Shown here: one piece after another, positions 1-6,040 of the stretch
Numbering within the stretch: the stretch's first letter is position 1
How the letters are laid out: each line of letters opens with the position of its first letter
From: Candidatus Sulfotelmatobacter sp.
GTDB lineage: Bacteria > Acidobacteriota > Terriglobia > Terriglobales > Acidobacteriaceae
Length of the DNA stretch: 8,412 bases
Assembly: GCA_030049565.1 (NCBI GenBank)
Contig: JASIKQ010000402.1
Location: forward strand, 1-8,412
Direction of reading: 5' to 3'
Translations under genes and position numbers: made by a program
Notes under the pieces: generated by a model
Seen by the model: only the letters and a program-made list of their open reading frames with translations
Told to the model about the DNA's origin: nothing
The model's database searches: none

Positions 1-1010
1 CCGCCGAGGTAGTTACCGTCGACACCTTCGAGGAGTTGCAGGCCCTCGGCAAGGAGAAAGATAAAGTTGCGGGCAGGATTGTCCTGTTCAATGAGCCATT
101 CGACAAGCAGAAAGCCGCCGCGGGATATGCCTTCGCCTCCTACGGCGAAGCCGTTAGCTACCGCGTCGGTGGACCGAAAGCCGCCGCCGATCTGGGTGCG
201 GTGGCTTGTTTGGTCCGTTCGGTGGGCAATGCGGACTATCGCCTTCCCCATACCGGATTTAGTGTTCCAGCCGGAATTCCGGCTGGCGCCGTTACCGCCG
301 AGGATGCGGATTTGATTGCTCACCTCACCGCCCAAGGCAAAGTGCGCATGCGGCTTATTCTGACACCCCAAAAACTTCCAGATGAAACCAGCTACAACGT
401 GGTTGCCGATCTGAAAGGCTCGGAACATCCAGAGCAGGTCGTGATTGCCTCCGGACACCTGGATTCCTGGGATTTGGGAACCGGCGCGATCGATGACGGT
501 GCCGGCGTGGTTATCGCCATGGAGACGGCGGAAATACTGCAGCGCCTGCACTTGCGTCCCGCACGGACCCTCCGCGTAATCGCCTGGATGGACGAGGAAA
601 CCGGCGGCTCGGGCAGCAAAGCCTACACCGCCGAACATTCTAGAGACTTTCCAAACTACATCGCCGCCATCGAAAGCGATTCCGGCGCCGCGCACCCGCT
701 CGGATTCAACGTCAAAGCCACCCCAGCCGCGATCGATGCCTTGCGCCCGGTCCAGAGTGTTCTCCGGAGCATTGGCGCTACCGTGTTGCAGCCCTCGACC
801 TACTCTCCCGGTGCCGATATCAGCGCCATGTCAGAAGCGGGCGTGCCGGCCTTCGGCGTCATGCAGGATGGCCGCACCTATTTCAACTACCACCACACCG
901 CCGCCGATACCCTCGACAAGATCAATCCAGCGGAGTTGCGCGAAAATGCCGCCGCCATGGCAGTTCTCGCCTACGCTCTGACCAATATGACGGAGCCGTT
1001 ACAAAAATGA
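1..1010 (+). CDS. M28 zinc metallopeptidase, carboxypeptidase Q-like (C-terminal part, 5' end outside window)
   Basis: Predicted secreted or periplasmic exopeptidase that removes residues from peptides using two zinc ions. The frame is open from the left edge (first full codon at 3), so signal peptide and N-terminus are missing. The first internal start-like codon (TTG at 36) is not the real start, because homologous sequence continues upstream of it. Numbering from that TTG, residues about 1-110 resemble the PA-type insert seen in this family (VAGRIVLFN). The catalytic domain follows, with the full M28 ligand set: H141 in SGHLDSWD, D153 in the IDDGAG motif, E187-E188 in MDEETGG, D215 in ESDSGA, and H286/H287 in YHHTAADT. 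The order and spacing match animal CPQ (plasma glutamate carboxypeptidase). The frame ends cleanly at TGA 1008-1010, about where CPQ ends. Family assignment is firm; substrate specificity is inferred only. The downstream secreted S53 protease suggests a shared role in extracytoplasmic peptide use. Confidence 0.93.
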   Translation, partial: AEVVTVDTFEELQALGKEKDKVAGRIVLFNEPFDKQKAAAGYAFASYGEAVSYRVGGPKAAADLGAVACLVRSVGNADYRLPHTGFSVPAGIPAGAVTAEDADLIAHLTAQGKVRMRLILTPQKLPDETSYNVVADLKGSEHPEQVVIASGHLDSWDLGTGAIDDGAGVVIAMETAEILQRLHLRPARTLRVIAWMDEETGGSGSKAYTAEHSRDFPNYIAAIESDSGAAHPLGFNVKATPAAIDALRPVQSVLRSIGATVLQPSTYSPGADISAMSEAGVPAFGVMQDGRTYFNYHHTAADTLDKINPAELRENAAAMAVLAYALTNMTEPLQK

Positions 1011-1212
1011 AAGGCAAGCGGGCTTAGAGCGACTCTTCATCAAACACGCTTCATCGGAGGCCGAGTTTCATGTTCTCGTTATAACTTCTCTGCTACCTGA
1101 AAGGCATTAAAGCCGAAAAGGGCTTCCTGTAGCCGACAACAGTTCAACTAATCAGCCTCATCTTTTTGCCGATGGGAAGCGCTATGCGCTTCCTGAACCT
1201 TGGGAACGCCAA

Positions 1213-1225
1213 GGGGGTAGAGATG
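1213..1225 (+). promoter_or_regulatory. Ribosome binding site serving overlapping ATG/GTG starts
   Basis: A run GGGGG (1213-1217, preceded by AA) lies 7 nt before GTG 1225. The bases ATGTG at 1223-1227 offer two starts in different frames. ATG 1223 opens a 44-codon frame ending at 1357; GTG 1225 opens the 103-codon frame called here as the gene. In the GTG frame no ATG, GTG or TTG lies between the preceding in-frame stop (TAA 1108-1110) and 1225, so 1225 is the first possible start. Confidence 0.5.
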
Positions 1226-1536
1226 TGGCTAAAAGCGTCGTGGCAGTACTTGCCTTTGTTGTTATGTCTGTACTGGTTAACGCGCAGGAGACGGGACCAA
1301 AACAGTCTGCCGAACTACGATTCGATAGCCCGGCTGCGCTCACTGGGAGCGCTTTAACGTGTTCTTCCTCGGAGTTGCTGCGCGTTCCCGCGCCGGTCAT
1401 GGAACGGGCAAGAATCAAAGCCCGGCTCATCAATCTACTGCGCGAAAGTCTTTTCGACGATGCCAAAGGTATCGTGAATATCGCGCGGGAAAAAGAGATA
1501 AGGAAACTTGCAAGTAAGTTGAAGAATTCCGAGTAG
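1225..1536 (+). CDS. Small predicted secreted protein, unknown family
   Basis: I do not recognise the family. The 103-residue product starts with a typical Sec signal peptide: MAKS, then a hydrophobic run through about residue 18, and a likely cleavage after VNA (residues 18-20). The mature part is about 82 residues. Residues 21-55 look flexible, with one cysteine. Residues about 60-103 are rich in K, R, E, L and I, and look helical (RARIKARLINLLRE, then AREKEIRKLASKLK), ending in NSE. There is no metal-binding, catalytic or membrane-anchor motif. The start is GTG with a GGGGG ribosome site 7 nt upstream. A competing 44-codon frame starts two bases earlier and also encodes a hydrophobic N-terminus; I prefer the longer one because it gives a coherent signal peptide plus helical mature part. 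It lies between two genes for exported peptidases, so a link to the S53 protease is possible but unproven. Reality of the gene is moderately supported; function is unknown. Confidence 0.6.
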   Translation: MAKSVVAVLAFVVMSVLVNAQETGPKQSAELRFDSPAALTGSALTCSSSELLRVPAPVMERARIKARLINLLRESLFDDAKGIVNIAREKEIRKLASKLKNSE

Positions 1537-1545
1537 ATGCCAGCG

Positions 1546-1567
1546 GCGGTTCTCCCGCGAGAGCCGC
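1546..1567 (+). other. Stem-loop just after the small secreted-protein gene
   Basis: Arms 1546-1554 (GCGGTTCTC) and 1559-1567 (GAGAGCCGC) form a 9-bp stem with one G-U pair and a 4-nt loop, starting 9 nt after the stop at 1534-1536. Only a short TTT (1573-1575) follows, so it is a poor intrinsic terminator. It could protect the 3' end of the upstream mRNA or be part of a structured leader for the protease gene. Confidence 0.5.
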
Positions 1568-1599
1568 AGGCGTTTCGAGTGGTTACGGTCGTGCCCTTC

Positions 1600-1621
1600 C
1601 CCGGTGCCTCCGGTTACCGGG
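1600..1621 (+). other. Second stem-loop in the leader of the S53 protease gene
   Basis: Arms 1600-1605 (CCCGGT) and 1616-1621 (ACCGGG) are perfectly complementary around a 10-nt loop. With the hairpin at 1546-1567 this makes a GC-rich, foldable leader of about 160 nt before the start at 1700. I compared it by eye with the c-di-GMP (GEMM), fluoride, glycine, SAM and cobalamin riboswitch consensus patterns and found no match, so no riboswitch class is assigned. Confidence 0.35.
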
Positions 1622-1690
1622 AACCTAAGGACAATCCCTCAAGTGTGCGCCGTCCACGCCGATGGAAGCTTCTGAGCCGCATTCCTTCTC

Positions 1691-1695
1691 GGAGG
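1691..1695 (+). promoter_or_regulatory. Ribosome binding site of the S53 protease gene
   Basis: GGAGG at 1691-1695 lies 4 nt before ATG 1700. The preceding in-frame stop (TGA 1673-1675) leaves no other ATG, GTG or TTG upstream, so this ATG is the only 5' start available. Confidence 0.7.
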
Positions 1696-1699
1696 CTGG

Positions 1700-3889
1700 A
1701 TGTCTCATTACTTTGGTCTCTTGCTGCTGCGTAAGCCTTCTTTGTTCGCATTTACCATCCTCTTATCTCTCTTATCAATTTATTTGTTGCCACTTCCCGC
1801 GCTGGCACGGCCAGCCGCCGAACCCATCAATCCTTTGTACATACAGCCCCGGGATCGAATCACCAGCTTCATCGATGACGAGCAAAGAGTGACACTGCCC
1901 GGCAACCGCCATCCCCTTGCTGTCGCTCGCTTCGACGTTGGCGCGGTCGCGCCAGATTTTCCCATGCAGCACATGATCCTGACCTTGCTGCCTGATGCCG
2001 ATCAAGAATCAGCTCTCAGCCAGTTGGTAGAAGCGCAGCATAACCCCGAGTCGGCCTACTACCATCAATGGCTCACTCCCGAACAGTATGGTGAGCGCTT
2101 CGGTGTTTCTGATTCCGATATTACCCAGGTAACGCGCTGGCTCCAGGGGCACGGCATGGATATCGACGAAGTGACTGCGGGAGGCCGCGCCATCATCTTT
2201 AGCGGCACTGCGTCGCAAGTGGAGTCGGCATTTCATACCCCGATTCACGTTTACAAGATCGGCGATGAATTCCATCACGCCAACTCGAGAGATCCTGAAA
2301 TTCCTGCCGCCTTGTCGCCAGTGGTCGGTGGTATCGTTTCTCTGCATGACTTCTACAGTGAACCGATGCATACTGCAGCGGGCAAGCTCTCGCCCGAGTA
2401 CACCAGCGGCGGTGTGCATTTTCTTGCGCCGGCGGACTTCGCCACCATCTACGATCTCGATTCGCTTTATCAGCGAGGGAACAACGGCAACGGCCAATCG
2501 GTTGCGATCGTTGCCCGATCGAACATCAAGCTTTCCGATGTCGCGCAATTTCGATCGTTTTTTGGGCTGCCTGCCAACAATCCCCAGATCATCGTCAATG
2601 GCACCGACCCCGGAATCTTCAGCTCCGGCGAGGAGACCGAAGCCGATCTGGACGCAGAGTGGTCCGGCGCGGTGGCTCCCAACGCGACCATCAAATTTGT
2701 TGTCTCGAAATCGACCAATGCGAGCGACGGCGTCGACCTCTCGGCGCAATACATTGTGAACCACAACCTCGCGCCGGTGATGAGCACGAGCTTCGGGCTC
2801 TGCGAGGCTGCTCTGGGTTCCTCCGGAAACGCATTCCTGAACAGCTTGTGGCAGCAGGCAGCCGCGCAGGGGATTTCCGTTTTCGTTTCTTCCGGAGACA
2901 GCGGTGCCGCGGGATGCGACTCGCCTTCAGAGTCCACTGCAACCGACGGACTCGCAGTCAATGGCCTCTGCTCTACCCCTTACAGCATTTGCGTTGGCGG
3001 CAGCGAGTTCAGCGATTCCAACGCGTCGCTCTATTGGGCGACGTCGAACAACCCGGGCACACAGGGATCGGCGCTTAGTTACGTCCCCGAAGTCGTTTGG
3101 AACGAAAGCAGCCCTGGATACGGATTGTGGGCAAGTGGCGGAGGCGCCAGCGCAATCTACAGCAAACCGCCGTGGCAGACCGGCGCCGGAGTCCCCGCCG
3201 ACGGCAAGCGCGATGTTCCCGACGTCTCGCTCACCGCCGCCGGGCATGACGGGTACATCATCGCCCAGGAGGGGTCGTTCTACGTGGTTGGCGGCACTTC
3301 GGCGGCTTCGCCGTCGTTCGCCGCAATCATGTCGCTGGTGGTTCAAAATGCCGCAGCTCGAGTGGGAAACGCCAACACGGTGCTCTATCCGCTTGCCGTA
3401 AAACAAGGAAGCGGCGGCGCATCGGTCTTTCACGACATCACAGTAGGGAACAACAGCGTTCCCGGCCAAACTGGGTTCAACGCAGCCGTGGGATACGACC
3501 AGGCGACCGGCCTTGGTTCGGTTGACGCTTCGGTGCTCGTCAACCACTGGAGCGATGGCGTGATCATACCGGCCTTCCATGTAGTACCCACGGCGACTTC
3601 CGTTTCAGTGATTGCCGGATTAAGTAATAGCGTCACGTTTCACGTGACGGTCAGCGGCGGCTTCAACGCTGCGGTGAGTTTTTCTATCACCGGATTGCCC
3701 GCCGGAGTTTCCTACTCGTTCACGCCCGCCGCGCTTTCGGCTCCGGGGTCCGGCACCAGTGTGCTCAAGCTCATCGCCGCAAGCAACGCCAAGCCGGGCA
3801 GCTTTATAGCCACGATAACCGTGGCGGGCGGATCGCTGAGGCAGCAAACGGCACTGGCGGTCACGGTTACCCCCGCGCAAAGGCATTAG
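1700..3889 (+). CDS. Secreted S53 family protease (pro-kumamolisin / sedolisin) with C-terminal Ig-like domain
   Basis: Predicted exported serine-carboxyl endopeptidase; S53 enzymes are usually acid-active and released by self-cleavage of a propeptide. The 729 residues read as: signal peptide 1-36 (basic RK at 11-12, long hydrophobic core, cleavage after ALA); pro-kumamolisin activation domain about 60-215, including the family signature YYHQWLTPEQYGERFG near 119-135; catalytic domain about 240-620; and an Ig-like beta domain about 625-727 (GLPAGVSYSF, then PGSGTSVLKL). All S53 key residues are present: E314 and D318 in ETEADLD, oxyanion D400 in SSGDSGAAGCD, and nucleophile S534 in GGTSAASP. 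The calcium-site elements HDI (D579) and GYD (D600, followed by QATGLG) are also there. The start ATG has GGAGG 4 nt upstream and is the only in-frame choice. The gene is complete with no frameshift. The Ig-like tail is not part of the minimal kumamolisin and may aid surface or substrate binding (inference). An overlapping 251-codon minus-strand frame is a shadow. Confidence 0.96.
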   Translation: MSHYFGLLLLRKPSLFAFTILLSLLSIYLLPLPALARPAAEPINPLYIQPRDRITSFIDDEQRVTLPGNRHPLAVARFDVGAVAPDFPMQHMILTLLPDADQESALSQLVEAQHNPESAYYHQWLTPEQYGERFGVSDSDITQVTRWLQGHGMDIDEVTAGGRAIIFSGTASQVESAFHTPIHVYKIGDEFHHANSRDPEIPAALSPVVGGIVSLHDFYSEPMHTAAGKLSPEYTSGGVHFLAPADFATIYDLDSLYQRGNNGNGQSVAIVARSNIKLSDVAQFRSFFGLPANNPQIIVNGTDPGIFSSGEETEADLDAEWSGAVAPNATIKFVVSKSTNASDGVDLSAQYIVNHNLAPVMSTSFGLCEAALGSSGNAFLNSLWQQAAAQGISVFVSSGDSGAAGCDSPSESTATDGLAVNGLCSTPYSICVGGSEFSDSNASLYWATSNNPGTQGSALSYVPEVVWNESSPGYGLWASGGGASAIYSKPPWQTGAGVPADGKRDVPDVSLTAAGHDGYIIAQEGSFYVVGGTSAASPSFAAIMSLVVQNAAARVGNANTVLYPLAVKQGSGGASVFHDITVGNNSVPGQTGFNAAVGYDQATGLGSVDASVLVNHWSDGVIIPAFHVVPTATSVSVIAGLSNSVTFHVTVSGGFNAAVSFSITGLPAGVSYSFTPAALSAPGSGTSVLKLIAASNAKPGSFIATITVAGGSLRQQTALAVTVTPAQRH

Positions 3890-4039
3890 ACTGCCTCTTA
3901 CCCTTACCTGGAGCCGTCCGGGAAGAGCTTTCAGGTGGTATGTCCGAGAGTCTTTATATTCTTCTCGTACCCCTATTCTCAAAATCTATTCCCGCTTTCC
4001 TGACAGAAATCGCAGACTCATGCCTACCTACTGTGCCTG

Positions 4040-4069
4040 TTGACGCATCTCATTTCTCGCGCTTATGAT
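4040..4069 (+). promoter_or_regulatory. Sigma70-type promoter of the DksA-like gene
   Basis: TTGACG (4040-4045), an 18-nt spacer, and TATGAT (4064-4069) match the consensus at 5 of 6 bases each. Transcription would begin near 4076, giving a leader of about 60 nt before ATG 4136. A TTG-initiated frame beginning at 4040 overlaps this promoter, which argues for the shorter protein start. Confidence 0.65.
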
Positions 4070-4135
4070 TGCCGTTTGGCCCCAACCCCATGGAGGGTTT
4101 CAGGGGAACGTCGCGCAATTTTTAGAAGTGAGCCT

Positions 4136-4504
4136 ATGGACAAGAAGAAGTTAGATGCATTTAAGAAGCGGCTGGAGACGCGGCAGCAGGATTTGCGGCG
4201 CACCGTCTCCCGCACGCAGGCGGATGGGCGGTCCGCCGACGAAGATACGGCGCAGGACATCGCCGACCGGGCAGCCAGTTCCTATACCAAAGAGTTTCTC
4301 TTCAGCCAGAGCAACAATGAACGGCAGCTCCTGCAAATGGTGGAGAAAGCATTGGCGCGGATTCGCGAAGGCAGTTTCGGCGAGTGTATTCATTGCGGCA
4401 AAGAGATTAACGCCAAGCGCCTCGAGGCTGTGCCCTGGACGCGGCATTGCATCGAGTGCCAGGAAAAGCTCGAGCAGGGTCTGCTGGAGCAAGCTCAGCC
4501 GTAA
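4136..4504 (+). CDS. DksA/TraR family RNA polymerase-binding regulator
   Basis: A 122-residue protein of the DksA/TraR C4 zinc-finger family. These proteins enter the RNA polymerase secondary channel and, often with (p)ppGpp, change promoter output. Residues 1-75 are charged and helical, as in the DksA coiled-coil hairpin. The zinc finger is C84-x2-C87, 17 residues, C105-x2-C108. The tip segment D41-I-A-D44-R-A-A aligns with E. coli DksA D71-P-V-D74-R-A-A, so the acidic pair needed at the polymerase active site is kept. The segment FGECIHCGKEINAKRLEA is typical of the family. At 122 residues it is shorter than E. coli DksA (151), mainly at the N-terminus. I chose ATG 4136 because the longer frame from TTG 4040 starts inside the promoter and its first 32 residues do not look family-like. 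The ribosome site is weak (GAAGTGAG). It appears to be a single-gene unit with its own promoter. Whether it is a true DksA or a stress-type paralogue cannot be told here. Confidence 0.92.
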   Translation: MDKKKLDAFKKRLETRQQDLRRTVSRTQADGRSADEDTAQDIADRAASSYTKEFLFSQSNNERQLLQMVEKALARIREGSFGECIHCGKEINAKRLEAVPWTRHCIECQEKLEQGLLEQAQP

Positions 4505-4535
4505 GATAGCCCACCACGATTCGCGCGCAGGCGCT

Positions 4536-4565
4536 TTGACGTTGAGATTTTGCGGCTGATAAACT
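4536..4565 (+). promoter_or_regulatory. Sigma70-type promoter of the TPR gene (probable)
   Basis: TTGACG (4536-4541), an 18-nt spacer and TAAACT (4560-4565). A TG one base before the -10 gives an extended -10 (TGATAAACT). The -35 hexamer is identical to that of the neighbouring DksA-like gene. Start of transcription would be near 4572, leaving a leader of about 67 nt before GTG 4639. Confidence 0.5.
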
Positions 4566-4626
4566 ACAGTCTGTCTGGCCCGCCGATAGAGAGGGTCCTC
4601 GACCAAGAATCCAATCAGTCAGGGAT

Positions 4627-4633
4627 GGGAAGG
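4627..4633 (+). promoter_or_regulatory. Ribosome binding site deciding the GTG start of the TPR gene
   Basis: GGGAAGG at 4627-4633 is 5 nt before GTG 4639. No ATG lies near the N-terminus in this frame, so the spacing and the conserved-looking N-terminal basic segment support the GTG. Confidence 0.65.
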
Positions 4634-4638
4634 TAGTC

Positions 4639-5364
4639 GTGCGCGCAGAAACACGCCATCAGCTTAAGACCGACGCATTCAGCCGGGTCACACTGGGAGC
4701 CGCGGAGAAAACCGCACACTGGAGTGTGGAGCACCGCAACACGCTGGTCGCGGCAGCCATAGCCGTTATTGTCATCGCCGCCGTCGTGGGAGGCGGCTGG
4801 TACTACCAGAGCACACAGAATGAGAAGGCGAGCTTTGAGTTCTCCGAAGCCGTGCGCACTCTCGACATGCCCTTGCGTCCGGCGGGAACGCCGCCGCAGC
4901 CGGAGGTGCCCAGCTTTGCCTCGGCGAAAGAGCGCGCCGAAGCTGCTCACAAGCAATTTCAGGCGATTGTGGATAAGTATCCCCACACTCACACTGCGGA
5001 TATGGCCCGCTATTTCCTGGGCGTGACTGCGGCCAGCGAGGGCGATGACGCTTCGGCTGAAAAGTATTTCAGAGATTTGTCCGAGCATGGCAGCAGGGAA
5101 TTGGCTTCAGTAGCGAAGCTAGCCCTGGCCTCGTTGGAGGGCAGTACCAACCGCGCGAAGGATGCCGAGGCTCTCTACCAGGATCTGATCAACCACCCTA
5201 CCGCTTCCGTAAGCAAAGTGACGGCGCAGTTGGAATTGGCCGACCTCTATAAGACCAGCGATCGGCCTCTCGATGCCAAGCGCCTCTATGAGCAGATCAA
5301 GAGAGAAAATCCCGGGCCGGAAGCGGTGCAGATCGCCACTGAGAAGCTGACGGAACTCAAGTAG
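4639..5364 (+). CDS. Membrane-anchored tetratricopeptide repeat protein, YfgM-like
   Basis: A 241-residue single-pass membrane protein resembling the YfgM/TPR_21 family, whose E. coli member is an ancillary partner of the SecYEG translocon and PpiD. The N-terminus is a short, mostly polar cytoplasmic part with RHQLK at 6-10. A transmembrane helix spans about 35-56 (Ala/Val/Ile-rich, ending WYY). The rest, predicted to face the periplasm, is helical with TPR-like spacing: AHKQFQAIVDKYP near 103-115, ARYFLGVTAASEGDDASAEKYF, then LALASLEGSTNRAKDAEALYQDL, and LADLYKTSDRPLDAKRLYEQI near the end. About four TPR-like units can be seen, none with a perfect consensus. The segment around 80-95 is proline-rich (PAGTPPQPEVP), likely a linker. 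The start is GTG with GGGAAGG 5 nt upstream. It has its own likely promoter and ends 25 nt before the convergent PilZ gene. Topology and TPR content are well supported; a Sec-related role is by family analogy only. Confidence 0.8.
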   Translation: MRAETRHQLKTDAFSRVTLGAAEKTAHWSVEHRNTLVAAAIAVIVIAAVVGGGWYYQSTQNEKASFEFSEAVRTLDMPLRPAGTPPQPEVPSFASAKERAEAAHKQFQAIVDKYPHTHTADMARYFLGVTAASEGDDASAEKYFRDLSEHGSRELASVAKLALASLEGSTNRAKDAEALYQDLINHPTASVSKVTAQLELADLYKTSDRPLDAKRLYEQIKRENPGPEAVQIATEKLTELK

Positions 5365-5389
5365 AGTGGCCTGGACGAGCTGCGGATTT

Positions 5390-5773
5390 TTACTCCGAAG
5401 CTGGTTCGTGCCGGGCAAGCAGAGACTGCTCCACCGCAAGCTGGCGACAGGTGAGGCGGATTACTTTGGCCACTGCTTCGGACTGCAGAAACTGAAAACC
5501 ATAACGGAACGCGTTTCGCTGGCGAACCATGGCGTAGATATTGACCGGCCCGCAGGGAAGCGTGAACTCCAATTCCACCAGTTCGCGGAGCGGCACTTCG
5601 ATTGTAAGTAAGGCTGAGATTCCAGACTCGCTGATGTCGAGAGTTTGCCCTTTGAGAACGCCACAGGTACGAGAGTCGACCTTAATCTCCACATTGAGCT
5701 TAAAGCGGGGACGGATTCGGCGCTCGACTGTTTCTGGCGCTAATCCGGATGCGGGCTGATCGTGAGCTTTCAA
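5390..5773 (-). CDS. PilZ domain protein (predicted c-di-GMP receptor)
   Basis: A small cytoplasmic single-domain PilZ protein of 127 residues (from the TTG start), expected to bind cyclic di-GMP and pass the signal to an unknown partner. Both binding motifs are intact: RxxxR at R19-R23 (within ERRIRPRF) and DxSxxG at D46-G51 (DISESG). Later strands (VELEFTLP, then RYGFQFL) fit the PilZ beta barrel, and a C-terminal helix follows. The start is uncertain. TTG (complement of 5771-5773) has AGGAG (complement of 5784-5788) 10 nt upstream. An in-frame ATG at 5839 would add 22 residues but has no proper ribosome site. The frame stays open to an ATG at 6022, but that extension runs through the inserted MITE-like element and is not credible. 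An ATG closer to the AGGAG site is out of frame and stops after 26 codons. It is the only minus-strand gene, convergent with the TPR gene and divergent from the molybdenum hydroxylase genes. No adjacent GGDEF or EAL gene is visible. Confidence 0.88.
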   Translation of the reverse strand: MKAHDQPASGLAPETVERRIRPRFKLNVEIKVDSRTCGVLKGQTLDISESGISALLTIEVPLRELVELEFTLPCGPVNIYAMVRQRNAFRYGFQFLQSEAVAKVIRLTCRQLAVEQSLLARHEPASE

Positions 5774-5783
5774 CCGCCATTCT

Positions 5784-5788
5784 CTCCT
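5784..5788 (-). promoter_or_regulatory. Ribosome binding site of the PilZ gene
   Basis: Read on the minus strand, AGGAG at 5788-5784 precedes TTG 5773 by 10 nt. It is the best ribosome site in the upstream part of the frame and is the main reason for choosing the TTG. Confidence 0.45.
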
Positions 5789-5892
5789 ATAGGTTCTTGA
5801 TCGGCGGAACGTCGGCGAACCTTGAGGCGGGATGCCCATTCCACTTTGCGCGCGGCTTGAGTAGGATGGTGAGCCGGCTCCAGTTTGGGCCT

Positions 5893-5900
5893 GAAATTCC
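5893..5900 (+). repeat. Left copy of 8-bp target-site duplication
   Basis: GAAATTCC here is repeated exactly at 6041-6048, directly outside both ends of the 140-bp inverted-repeat element. Exact copies flush with the element ends are what transposition would leave. Confidence 0.7.
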
Positions 5901-5902
5901 GG

Positions 5903-5917
5903 TAGTGGGTCAGTTTG
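5903..5917 (+). repeat. Left terminal inverted repeat of the MITE-like element
   Basis: TAGTGGGTCAGTTTG is an exact reverse complement of 6024-6038. Confidence 0.85.
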
Positions 5918-5925
5918 AAAAGGAA

Positions 5926-5981
5926 GCGAGCCGAATGCGCGTTTTTGTGGCGCAAAGAGCGCGCCACTTCGCGCGGCTCGC
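5926..5981 (+). other. Nested stem-loop inside the MITE-like element
   Basis: Outer arms GCGAGCCG (5926-5933) and CGGCTCGC (5974-5981) pair over 8 bp. Inside, GTGGCGC (5947-5953) and GCGCCAC (5961-5967) pair over 7 bp with a 7-nt loop. If transcribed, it would fold strongly in the leader of the downstream operon. Confidence 0.6.
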
Positions 5982-6023
5982 CCGGGTTTCGCTTCGCAAA
6001 AAGCGCTTGTTCGGAATGACATC

Positions 6024-6038
6024 CAAACTGACCCACTA
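6024..6038 (-). repeat. Right terminal inverted repeat of the MITE-like element
   Basis: CAAACTGACCCACTA is an exact reverse complement of 5903-5917. Confidence 0.85.
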
Positions 6039-6040
6039 GC

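Larger units (their letters stand above)
5901..6040. mobile_element. MITE-like non-autonomous element, 140 bp
   Basis: The element is bounded by 15-bp perfect terminal inverted repeats (TAGTGGGTCAGTTTG at 5903-5917, its complement at 6024-6038). Two more outer bases each side, one of them matching, make 17-bp ends with one mismatch. It is flanked by an 8-bp direct duplication (GAAATTCC). It carries no transposase and no credible gene; frames crossing it belong to no recognisable protein. The interior has nested hairpins. Together this fits a miniature inverted-repeat transposable element mobilised in trans. An 8-bp duplication is compatible with several IS families (for example ISL3, IS66, IS256), and I cannot assign one. 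It sits between the divergent PilZ and [2Fe-2S] subunit genes. Confidence 0.72.

Noticed and set aside
1056..1085. GGAGG followed 9 nt later by a four-codon ATG frame, and a TATAAC that could be a -10 box at 1080-1085
   Set aside because: The frame is too short to support as a gene, and no -35 hexamer is found at the right distance from TATAAC.
1091..1128. Short stem AAGCC/GGCTT downstream of the M28 gene
   Set aside because: Only 5 bp with no following T run, which is expected by chance.
1537..1734. 65-codon plus-strand frame between the small gene and the S53 gene
   Set aside because: It starts directly after a stop codon with no ribosome site, overlaps the S53 start in another frame, and covers the hairpins; its product has no recognisable features.
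2009..2764. Long minus-strand open frame (251 codons) opposite the S53 protease gene
   Set aside because: It lies wholly opposite a well-supported gene with all catalytic residues, and its product has no recognisable motif and an arginine-rich shadow-frame composition.
3890..4039. Search for a terminator or small RNA after the S53 gene
   Set aside because: Only 4-bp complementary pieces and no T-tract hairpin were found; nothing can be supported there.
4040..4135. N-terminal extension of the DksA-like protein from TTG 4040
   Set aside because: It starts inside a strong promoter match, lacks a ribosome site and adds 32 residues with no family resemblance.
5378..5402. Imperfect hairpin (arms 5378-5386 and 5394-5402, one G-A mismatch) between the convergent TPR and PilZ genes
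   Set aside because: The T run lies in the loop and no T tract follows on either strand, so it is not a convincing terminator; it also overlaps the PilZ stop codon.
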